From UBA1724 sp963611685 (GTDB taxonomy: Bacteria; Verrucomicrobiota; Lentisphaeria; Oligosphaerales; Oligosphaeraceae): a stretch of 64,000 nt of DNA. The translations under genes and the position numbers were made by a program. Of this stretch, positions 23,733-31,028 are shown piece by piece (within the stretch, counting starts at the first letter, position 1; each line of letters starts with the position of its first letter). The notes beneath the pieces are model-generated. The model made no database searches, was not told where the DNA came from, and worked only from the letters and a program-made list of their open reading frames with translations. Location of the stretch: positions 31,235 to 95,234 of the forward strand of contig CAVDSU010000001.1 of the NCBI GenBank assembly GCA_963611685.1, written 5' to 3'.

Positions 23733-24656
23733 TCAGCGCTGGAGGGTCCCGATGAGATCCGAGACCCTCGCGACATTGTGGGCATCCAGCCACTGGTTCA
23801 TTTCCTCAGGGATTGTGAGGAGGCATTTGGGGTTGGTGAAGATGGCGGTTCCCACGCCCACGGCGGTGGCTCCCGCCATCATGAATTCCAGGGCGTCCTT
23901 GCCATTGCCAACGCCTCCCATGCCGATGATCGGCGTATTGGGGACGGCCTGGTGCGCCTCATAGACCTTCAGCAGCGCCACGGGCTTCAGGGCGGGTCCG
24001 GAGAATCCTCCCGTAAAGTTCGCTAGCCTGCTGTGGCGCGTCTCCAGATCGATGGCGAGTCCGGTGAGGGTATTGATGAGGGAGACCATATCGCTGCCCG
24101 CATCCACCACGGCCTTCGCGAACTCCCCGATGCGGGTGACGTTCGGCGAGAGCTTCGTGATCACGGGGAGGCTCGTGGCCTTTCGGACGGCAGAGACCAC
24201 CTTCGCCGCCTGCACGGGATCCGTGCCGAAGGCGATGCCGCCGGCTTTCACGTTGGGGCAGGAGATATTCACCTCCAAGGCGGCAATGCCCTCCTTTTCC
24301 GCCTCCAGGCGGGCGGCCACCTCGCCGTACTGTTCGATGGTGCGTCCCCAGATATTCACGAAGATGGGGCAATCCAGGGTGCGCAGCCGCGGCAGGTAGT
24401 GTGGATCGTGAATGAACTTCTCGATGCCGGGGTTCTCCAAGCCGATGGCATTGAGAATGCCGCCATAGACCTCCGTGGTGCGGGGCATGGGATTTCCGGG
24501 GTTTTCGAAAGGAGAGACGCCCTTCACCGTGATGGCGCCCTGCCGTTCGGGGGGCACCAGGGCGGCGTATTCCTCGCCGTAACCGAAGGTTCCGGAGGCG
24601 GTGACAATGGGATTCCGCAGGGAGATCCCGCCTAGATTCACAGAGAGGTCGGCCAT
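23733..24656 (-). CDS. pyrD: Dihydroorotate dehydrogenase, class 1B type
   Basis: 307 residues, FMN enzyme of pyrimidine synthesis. Blocks MADLSVNLGGISLRNPIVTA, ASGTFGYGEEY, VKGVSPFENPGNP and IGLENPG are typical. The catalytic cysteine is in LEVNISCPNVKAGG and the FMN phosphate site in PIIGMGGVGNGKDALEFMMA. The NISCPN cysteine and soluble form fit class 1B, which works with the PyrK electron-transfer subunit; pyrK is not adjacent. It starts 54 bp after ruvC in the same orientation. Confidence 0.94.
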   Translation of the reverse strand: MADLSVNLGGISLRNPIVTASGTFGYGEEYAALVPPERQGAITVKGVSPFENPGNPMPRTTEVYGGILNAIGLENPGIEKFIHDPHYLPRLRTLDCPIFVNIWGRTIEQYGEVAARLEAEKEGIAALEVNISCPNVKAGGIAFGTDPVQAAKVVSAVRKATSLPVITKLSPNVTRIGEFAKAVVDAGSDMVSLINTLTGLAIDLETRHSRLANFTGGFSGPALKPVALLKVYEAHQAVPNTPIIGMGGVGNGKDALEFMMAGATAVGVGTAIFTNPKCLLTIPEEMNQWLDAHNVARVSDLIGTLQR

Positions 24657-24710
24657 GGCATCAAGCGATTTGAGGGAGAAGAAGAGCGGGCGCATTCGCC
24701 CGGAGATTGT

Positions 24711-25379
24711 TTAGAGGGGCTTTTCCAGCTCCACGGCGGGATTCATGAGGGCGGCGGCATGGCAGATCGCCAGCGCCAGGGCGTCCGTGGAGTCGTTGGC
24801 CAAGTTATCCACCTGGATCTTCAGGAATTTGGAGACCATGAGCGCCACCTGCTCCTTGGTGGAGTCGCCACGGCCCGCCACAGTCTGCTTCACGCGACGG
24901 GGCGCGTATTCGTAGACGGGCAGCTGCGCCTCCGCCAATACGCCCAGGACGGCGCCGCGGGCGGTTCCCAGGACGATGGCGGTGCGGGCATTCCGGCAAT
25001 AGAAGCCGCCCTCAATGGCCACGGCGTCGGGAGAATAGCGCTCGATGAGCCCCTTAATGGCATTGTTGAGGTGGCGCATGCAGTCCGTGATGGATGCCTT
25101 GGGGGGATTCACGATCACGCCGCAATCCACCGCAGACCACTTCTTTCCCTGGACATCGACAATTCCCCAGCCCGTCTTGCGCAGGGCGGTATCCATTCCC
25201 AGGATGCGCACCCGTTCGACCACGCCGCGAGAATCCACGACCTGGGGCCGTGCGTGCGTGCGCGGCAAATTGAGGACCTTCCAGCCCGTCTTGCCAGAGG
25301 AATCGGGAGTCTCCCCCCGCTTCCGTGCCTCCGAGGCCGCCAGGAGCGCCTGGAGCTTATCGTCGTTTTTCACCCCCAT
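24711..25379 (-). CDS. ruvC: Holliday junction endonuclease RuvC with N-terminal extension
   Basis: 222 residues. Resolves Holliday junctions as a dimer. The catalytic acids are present: D in RILGMDTALRKTGWG (usually GIDPG), E in AVAIEGGFYCRNAR and two D in ANDSTDALALAICH. VYEYAPRRVKQTVAGRGDST is the conserved DNA-facing segment. About 57 residues precede the usual start and include a basic, Ser/Thr-rich stretch not found in typical RuvC. Whether they are translated depends on the start choice (ATG at 25379). ruvA and ruvB are not nearby. Confidence 0.9.
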   Translation of the reverse strand: MGVKNDDKLQALLAASEARKRGETPDSSGKTGWKVLNLPRTHARPQVVDSRGVVERVRILGMDTALRKTGWGIVDVQGKKWSAVDCGVIVNPPKASITDCMRHLNNAIKGLIERYSPDAVAIEGGFYCRNARTAIVLGTARGAVLGVLAEAQLPVYEYAPRRVKQTVAGRGDSTKEQVALMVSKFLKIQVDNLANDSTDALALAICHAAALMNPAVELEKPL

Positions 25380-25390
25380 GGCGGGAAAGC

Positions 25391-25423
25391 AAAAAGTTCC
25401 CCCGGAAGGAAATCCGGGGGAAC
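25391..25423 (-). terminator. Terminator between the ABC ATPase gene and ruvC
   Basis: Perfect minus-strand stem GTTCCCCCGGA / TCCGGGGGAAC followed by T5. It divides the SPFH-ATPase genes from ruvC-pyrD, fully or partly. Confidence 0.8.
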
Positions 25424-25434
25424 GAGAGAGCGTG

Positions 25435-26649
25435 CTACTTCTTGAGGTTGAGACCGGCGAGCTTCTTGTTGAGCTCCTCGCGGGCCTTGGCGTCCTCTTC
25501 GTCGCGGGCTGCCTTCTGAGCGGCGGCCTCCTCGGCGGCGGTGGGCTCCGACTGACCCTTCAGGCCCTCCAGCGCCTTCTGCTTCTCGGCGTCCTTCGCC
25601 TCCTTGGCAGCGCGCAACTGCGCCTCCGCCTTGGCGGCCTCCGCCTTCCGGGCATCGGCCTCGCGGTCGCCCTGCAGGGACTTGAGGAGATCGGCGCCCG
25701 AGGGGGCCTCGGCACCGCCCTGCAGATACTCGGGCATGGCGCCGGGGGCGTGCGCGCCTGCGGTAGAGACATTCTGCTCGGTGGCCTTTCGGACGACCTC
25801 CAGGAAGAAGTCCTCCAAATCCCGTCCCGGATTGTCCACCTTCACGCGATCCAGATCCTTGATGCCGTGGGCGGCAAAGAACTGCCGCAACTCGTCGACG
25901 GTCTCGGAGGAGAGCTTGGGAGTGACGATTTGGGTCTTGTCCTCTTCGCGGAGGATGTCATCCAGCAGGCCCTCCGCGCGGATCTGTCCACCATAGAGGA
26001 CCACCACGCGCTCGCAGACATCCTGGACATCGGCCAGCAGGTGGCTGCAGAGGATGACGGTCTTTCCGCGGCTGGCCAACAGGCGGATCACGTCCTTGAC
26101 CTCGCGGCAGCCGATGGGATCCAGACCGCTGGTGGGCTCATCGAGGATGACCAGATCGGGGTCGTTGACCAGTGCCTGAGCCAGGCCGATGCGTCGTGCC
26201 ATTCCCTTGGAGAACTCGCCCACGGGGCGATCGACGGCGTGTGCCAGTCCGACCATCTCCAGGAGCTGTCCGGAGCGTTCTTTGCGCTGCTGGGCATCCA
26301 GTCCGAAGAGTGCGCCATAGAAATCGAGGGTTTCGGCGGCGGTGAGGTACTTGTAGAGGTAGGTCTCCTCGGGGAGGTATCCGATGCGGCTCTTGATGGC
26401 CACATTCTGGGGATCCTGCCCAAAGACCCGCAGCTCGCCGCGCGTGGGGTAGAGGAGTCCCAAAATCATCTTGATGGTGGTGGACTTGCCGGAGCCGTTG
26501 GGGCCCAGCAGACCGAATACCTCGCCCTTCCGGATCTGCAAGTTCAGGCCATTGACGGCACGCGCCTTCGGACGATTCCAGAAATCCTTGAAGATCTTGG
26601 TCAGGCCGACGGCCTCTACCACCATTTCTTCTTTCTTCTCTTCAGCCAT
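25435..26649 (-). CDS. ABC transporter ATP-binding protein with charged C-terminal tail
   Basis: 404 residues. Nucleotide-binding domain about 10-245: Walker A GPNGSGKST, Q-loop in IGYLPEETYLYKYLTAAETL, signature EFSKGMARRIGLAQAL, Walker B DLVILDEPTSGLDP and the switch H in LCSHLLADVQDVCERVVVL. The signature is the FSKGM form of ABC-2/drug-type exporters. Residues about 310-404 are Ala/Glu/Lys-rich and predicted coiled coil (EADARKAEAAKAEAQLRAAK). No permease is next to it; the preceding gene is a P-type ATPase 53 bp away. It may serve a distant ABC-2 permease or act with the membrane proteins of this run. Confidence 0.9.
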   Translation of the reverse strand: MAEEKKEEMVVEAVGLTKIFKDFWNRPKARAVNGLNLQIRKGEVFGLLGPNGSGKSTTIKMILGLLYPTRGELRVFGQDPQNVAIKSRIGYLPEETYLYKYLTAAETLDFYGALFGLDAQQRKERSGQLLEMVGLAHAVDRPVGEFSKGMARRIGLAQALVNDPDLVILDEPTSGLDPIGCREVKDVIRLLASRGKTVILCSHLLADVQDVCERVVVLYGGQIRAEGLLDDILREEDKTQIVTPKLSSETVDELRQFFAAHGIKDLDRVKVDNPGRDLEDFFLEVVRKATEQNVSTAGAHAPGAMPEYLQGGAEAPSGADLLKSLQGDREADARKAEAAKAEAQLRAAKEAKDAEKQKALEGLKGQSEPTAAEEAAAQKAARDEEDAKAREELNKKLAGLNLKK

Positions 26650-26702
26650 GGTTGGTTCTTCCTGTGTAAGGTATGATCAAAAGGGGGGTGGGGATTCTCT
26701 TT

Positions 26703-28676
26703 TCAAGATTGGGCATCCAATGCCTCGGCAGTCTCCGCGGCGGAATTCAGGTTTTCGCCAGAGCGCACGAGACGCGCGCTATTGAAGATCACCAGAAGAC
26801 TGGAGACCGTATGGATCAAGGCGGCGCCGATGGGTCCCAGGTCGCCGGAGATGGCGAAGTAGACGCCGACGATGATGAAGGTCAGTCCCACTGCCAAATT
26901 CTGTCCCATGAGGACGCGGGTCTGGCGTGCCAGTCCGATGAAGAAGGGGATTCGGCGCAAGTCGTTGTTCATGAGGGCCACGGAGGCGGACTGGACGGCG
27001 ATGTCGCTGCCGAAGGCGCCCATGGCCATGCCGATATCGCCGGCGGCCAGAGCAGGCGCGTCATTGACGCCATCGCCCACCACGGCGACTACGTTGCCGG
27101 CCTTCTTCATCTCGGCCACGACCTTCGCTTTCTCTTCCGGGAGGCATCCGGCGTAGACCTCGGTGATGCCAATCTTGCGGGCCACCACGTCGGCCACCTG
27201 CTGGTTGTCGCCAGTGACCATGCAGCAGTGCTCCACGCCCATCTCCTTCAGGTCGGCGACGGCCTCGGCAGAGACGGAGCGGATGGCGTCCTGTAGGCCG
27301 ACCCAACCGAGGGCCTTTCCCTCACAGGCAACGCAGACAATGGACATGCCCTCCTTGGCGACGCTCTGGCGGCTCTCCTCCAGCGCGGCCACATCGACGC
27401 CGACCTCGGCCAGCCACGTGGAGCGGCCCACATAGCACTGCTGGCCGTCCACGACGGCAGAGACGCCCTTGCCGGCCACCTCTTCGTACTTCTCGGGGAC
27501 CACCACATCAATGCCCACCTTGGCGGCCAGCTTCTTGATGGCGACGGCGGTGGGGTGGTTGGAGTGGTGCTCCACAGAGACGGCGATCTGGACCAGCTGC
27601 GCCAAGTCCACATCCTGGACGGGCTCCAGGCGAGAGACCTCCAGATTGCCCTCGGTGAGGGTGCCCGTCTTGTCGAAAATGATCGCCTTGATGCGTGCCA
27701 CCAGCTCGATCTGGGAGACGTCCTTGATCAGGATTCCCAGACGGGAGGCGGCGGAGATTGCCGCGATCACGGCGGAGGGATGCGCCAGCACCAGAGCGGC
27801 GGGCACCGCCATGACCAGCACGGCGATGACGCGGCTCATGTCGCGGGTCACGAACCAGGTCAGACCCGCGATCATGAGGACCACGGGGGTGTAGTAGCCG
27901 ATATACTGGTCGATCATCCGCTGGATGGGCATCTTGGACTGCTCGGCGTCCGCAATGAGATTGCGGACCTTTCCGAGGGTGGTGTCCGTGCCCTTTCGGG
28001 TGACCTTGAAGTCCACCAGGCCGGTCAAGTTCAGCGTTCCGGCGTAGACCTCGTCGCCCACGCCCTTGTCCGTGGGGAGGGACTCACCCGTGATGGAGGC
28101 CTGGTTGACCGTGGAGATGCCCTGGATGATCTTTCCGTCAGCAGGGAAGTTCTCGCCGGGACGCACACGGCAGACGTCCCCGAGCTGGAGATCCTGAATG
28201 GCGTCGCACTTCTCCTCGGTGCCATCCGCCCGGATGCGTCGTGCCGTGCGGGGGGTCATCCTGACCACGGCCTCGATGGCGGCCTCCGCGCCGATGGCGG
28301 TGCGCTTCTCGATGGTGATGGAGATGAGCATGAAGAAGGCCACTGCGCCGGCAGTGCGGTAGTTGGTGGGTCCGGAGGCGAAGGCGCCCAGCAGCGCCAG
28401 CGCCACCAGCTCATTCATGCCCACCACGCCCCGGAAGAGGTCGCGGGCGGCCTCCCAGAAGATGGGCACAGAGAGGATCACTGCGCCGATCAAGGCGAAG
28501 AGATCCATGGTGAACTGGTCGATTCTGCCGCCGAAGAGGAGTCCCGCCAGATAGGAATCCAGCACCAGGATGCCGCCGAAGAGCGCGGCGCCGAGACGCC
28601 CCATATCCGAGCGGGTCACCCGGGTAACCGAGGTGCGCTTCGGAGCGTTGCTATTTTGAGAAATGGGTTCTTCCAT
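26703..28676 (-). CDS. P1B-type (heavy-metal) ATPase lacking the CPC metal site and N-terminal HMA domain
   Basis: 657 residues. P-type ATPase domains in order: membrane helices 26-130, actuator with the TGES loop (about 191-201), the core helix pair, phosphorylation site DKTGT (335-339), the P1B-specific HP dipeptide in SVEHHSNHPTAVAIKKL, and GDGVNDAPAL. The sixth-helix CPC/CPx motif that binds metal is replaced by MAVPAALVLAHPSA (V291-P292-A293), with no cysteine. There is no N-terminal CxxC metal-binding domain. So the fold and catalysis look intact but the transported ion is unclear. It lies between the HflK-like gene (66 bp) and the ABC ATPase (53 bp). Confidence 0.9.
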   Translation of the reverse strand: MEEPISQNSNAPKRTSVTRVTRSDMGRLGAALFGGILVLDSYLAGLLFGGRIDQFTMDLFALIGAVILSVPIFWEAARDLFRGVVGMNELVALALLGAFASGPTNYRTAGAVAFFMLISITIEKRTAIGAEAAIEAVVRMTPRTARRIRADGTEEKCDAIQDLQLGDVCRVRPGENFPADGKIIQGISTVNQASITGESLPTDKGVGDEVYAGTLNLTGLVDFKVTRKGTDTTLGKVRNLIADAEQSKMPIQRMIDQYIGYYTPVVLMIAGLTWFVTRDMSRVIAVLVMAVPAALVLAHPSAVIAAISAASRLGILIKDVSQIELVARIKAIIFDKTGTLTEGNLEVSRLEPVQDVDLAQLVQIAVSVEHHSNHPTAVAIKKLAAKVGIDVVVPEKYEEVAGKGVSAVVDGQQCYVGRSTWLAEVGVDVAALEESRQSVAKEGMSIVCVACEGKALGWVGLQDAIRSVSAEAVADLKEMGVEHCCMVTGDNQQVADVVARKIGITEVYAGCLPEEKAKVVAEMKKAGNVVAVVGDGVNDAPALAAGDIGMAMGAFGSDIAVQSASVALMNNDLRRIPFFIGLARQTRVLMGQNLAVGLTFIIVGVYFAISGDLGPIGAALIHTVSSLLVIFNSARLVRSGENLNSAAETAEALDAQS

Positions 28677-28742
28677 GAAAGCCTTGTTTGGTTCGAATGA
28701 AGGGGTAAGGATCCGATTCCTTTCCAGGCCGGCCCTCCGGCG

Positions 28743-30002
28743 CTACTGCGCGGAAGCAGCGGGCGTCTCGCTGGCGCCCTGCGGAGTGGCGGAGGATTCC
28801 TGGAGCGCGGCATCTTCGCGGGGCGCCTCGTCGGGAATCTGGGAGATCTGGAGGCGCAGCTCCTGATGGGCTCCCTCCGGCGTCTGATGCAGGATGTACT
28901 TGTTGGGCACCTTCTGCAGCATGTCGCGAATGGCATTGGCGTAGAGCACGGTGAGGGTAGAACGGGGGTTCTTGGCGTACTCTGCCTGGATCGAAGAGAA
29001 GTACTGCGCCTGCGCAGTGAGGTCGCTGACCACGGTCTCCTGATAGGCGCGGGCCTCATTCACCAGACGGTCGCAGGAGGCGCTGGCCTGTGCCTGCACC
29101 TGATTGGCGTAGGTCTGGGCATTCTGGATCTGCACCTGGCGATTCCGTTCGCTGGCATTGACCTGGTTGAAGGCCTGGAGGGCGGCGGCGGGGGGCTGGT
29201 AGATTCCCACCAGATTCACGCTCTGCAGCTGGATGCCCAGGCCTATCTTCTCCACCATGCGCTCCATGCGGGCGCGGACACGGTCCTCCAGACGGATCGT
29301 GGAGGCGGCGCCCTCCTCGCTGGTCACCGTGCGGCTCGCGCGAATGAGCTCCTCGGTATTCCAGGAGGCGGTCTCGGAGAGCACCGCGTCGGAGAGGAGA
29401 TTCCGGATGATGAGCTCATGGCCGCGGAGGCGCTCCTGGCGCTTCACCTGCTCGGAAGAGGGCAACACGGAGCTGGAGGGCGTCTTGGTGTCGTCATAGA
29501 AGTTCAGGTAGTAGCTGGCGGGATCCTCTACGCGGTAGGAGACCGACCACTCCGCGTGGAAGATATGCATGTCGCCGGAGACCAGATAGCCGTCAACGCC
29601 GTTGCGCAGCTCGCGCCCCGTGGAGGAATTCACCACGCCGGCGGGATTGATCCAGGCCTTGAAGGTGTTTCCCGTGGAGACGGAGATGGACTTGTTGGCA
29701 GGGACCATGATGACCTCGTCCACCGGATACGGGAAGGACCAATACCACTTTCCGCTCTGGAGGATCGGAGAGACCCCGGAGTCGGTGTCGTGCTTCTGAA
29801 GCACGCCGAAGCGCAACTGCATGGCCTCGAACTGCTCGTCCACGCGGAAGATTCCGCTGAACACGAAGTAGTAGAGGAAGACGCCGACAATCAGCGTAAG
29901 GAAGCAGAAGAAGAGGATGCGCAGCATCCTCATGAGGCTTGCCATGCCGGACGCCTGGGGCTCCGATGCCGGCCTCTGGGAGTGGATATTCTCTGGTGCC
30001 AT
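28743..30002 (-). CDS. SPFH-domain (HflK-like) membrane protein
   Basis: 419 residues. One N-terminal membrane segment (ILFFCFLTLIVGVFLYYFVF, about 28-50), then an SPFH/band-7 domain starting GIFRVDEQFEAMQLRFGVLQ. A helical, Gln/Ala-rich stalk follows (ASERNRQVQIQNAQTYANQV) that would form the coiled-coil rim of an HflK/C-type cage. The C-terminus is low-complexity. Known HflK-HflC pairs encase FtsH and modulate membrane proteolysis. Here ftsH is absent and the partner genes are two more SPFH proteins and a P-type ATPase. The gene starts 18 bp after the HflC-like gene. Confidence 0.85.
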   Translation of the reverse strand: MAPENIHSQRPASEPQASGMASLMRMLRILFFCFLTLIVGVFLYYFVFSGIFRVDEQFEAMQLRFGVLQKHDTDSGVSPILQSGKWYWSFPYPVDEVIMVPANKSISVSTGNTFKAWINPAGVVNSSTGRELRNGVDGYLVSGDMHIFHAEWSVSYRVEDPASYYLNFYDDTKTPSSSVLPSSEQVKRQERLRGHELIIRNLLSDAVLSETASWNTEELIRASRTVTSEEGAASTIRLEDRVRARMERMVEKIGLGIQLQSVNLVGIYQPPAAALQAFNQVNASERNRQVQIQNAQTYANQVQAQASASCDRLVNEARAYQETVVSDLTAQAQYFSSIQAEYAKNPRSTLTVLYANAIRDMLQKVPNKYILHQTPEGAHQELRLQISQIPDEAPREDAALQESSATPQGASETPAASAQ

Positions 30003-30020
30003 GTTCTTCGTCTCCGTGGG

Positions 30021-30953
30021 CTAGCGGTCCTTCTGGAGGGAGTCCAGGGCGTCGGGCGTCAGCAGATTGAAGGGGGCGGTGGTGGTGTCCAGAATCAGGG
30101 TGTCCTTCTCCCCGAGAGCGCCCTTCAGCGCATCCAAATTCCGCAGGAAGCTGGCCAGCTCGGGATTCTGGGCGAAGACGCGGTAGGCCTCGGCGGCCTG
30201 GGCATCGCCCTCGCCGCGGATCTTCGTGGCCTCGGCCTGCGCCTTGGAGAGCATCTTCTGGGCCTGGGTGTTGGCGTCATTGCGGATCTTCTCGGCCTCG
30301 GCCTGGCCCTCCACCTCGAAGCGGCGGGCCTTCGCCTCACGCTCGGAAACCATGGCAGCGAAGATGTTCTGGGTCACGGCAGCGGGGAAGCCCAGCTGGC
30401 GGAAGCCAATGCGCACGATGTCAACGCCGAACTTCTCCAGGACGCTGTCGTGGATGGCGTCGCGCATCTCGTCCTCGATCTTCTCCAAGACGCTGACGCC
30501 GTCCTGTTCGGAGACCATCTCGGAGAAGGCATAGCGGGAGATGACCGCGGAGCGGGCGCCGCGGACCTCGTCGGAGATCTTGCGCTCGGCGGCTTCGGTG
30601 GAATCCAGGGAGCGGAGGAATTGGACGGGGTCACCCACCTTCCAAAGCACATAGGTGGAAATCACGATCTGCTGGTTGTCGCGAGTCATATACTGTTCGT
30701 CGTGCCCCACGGCCAGCTCATAGCACTGGATGCGCTTGTCGTGGCGCCAAATGGAGTTCACGAAGGGCCAGCGGAAATGCAGGCCGCTCTTGTACTCCAC
30801 CAGCTCGCCGGAGTAGGTTTTCAGCAGGGCGTATTCGGTCTCCTTCACCTGGAAGGTGACCATGACCACCAGGAAGACGGCCACCACCACCAGGGCCAGC
30901 AACACCACGGGCCAGTGGCGGGCAACATTCTTCTTCTTCGTCTCTTCTTTCAT
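30021..30953 (-). CDS. SPFH-domain (HflC-like) membrane protein
   Basis: 310 residues. Membrane anchor WPVVLLALVVVAVFLVVMVT, then HflC-like FQVKETEYALLKTYSGELVE, KSGLHFRWPFVN and DNQQIVISTYVLWKVGDPVQ. The coiled stalk contains EREAKARRFEVEGQAEAEKI and EGDAQAAEAYRVFAQNPELA, which is HflC-typical. The ATG at 30953 has AGGA 9 nt upstream and is preferred to the ATG at 30983, which lacks any. It is the middle gene of the three-SPFH run, 75 bp after the first and 18 bp before the next. Confidence 0.87.
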   Translation of the reverse strand: MKEETKKKNVARHWPVVLLALVVVAVFLVVMVTFQVKETEYALLKTYSGELVEYKSGLHFRWPFVNSIWRHDKRIQCYELAVGHDEQYMTRDNQQIVISTYVLWKVGDPVQFLRSLDSTEAAERKISDEVRGARSAVISRYAFSEMVSEQDGVSVLEKIEDEMRDAIHDSVLEKFGVDIVRIGFRQLGFPAAVTQNIFAAMVSEREAKARRFEVEGQAEAEKIRNDANTQAQKMLSKAQAEATKIRGEGDAQAAEAYRVFAQNPELASFLRNLDALKGALGEKDTLILDTTTAPFNLLTPDALDSLQKDR

Positions 30954-31028
30954 CGTGTTATCCTGTAGGGAGTTTGAAGTCATATTCGGAAAGGGAATGG
31001 GGAAAGCGTGCGTAGGAGAAGGGCGCTG

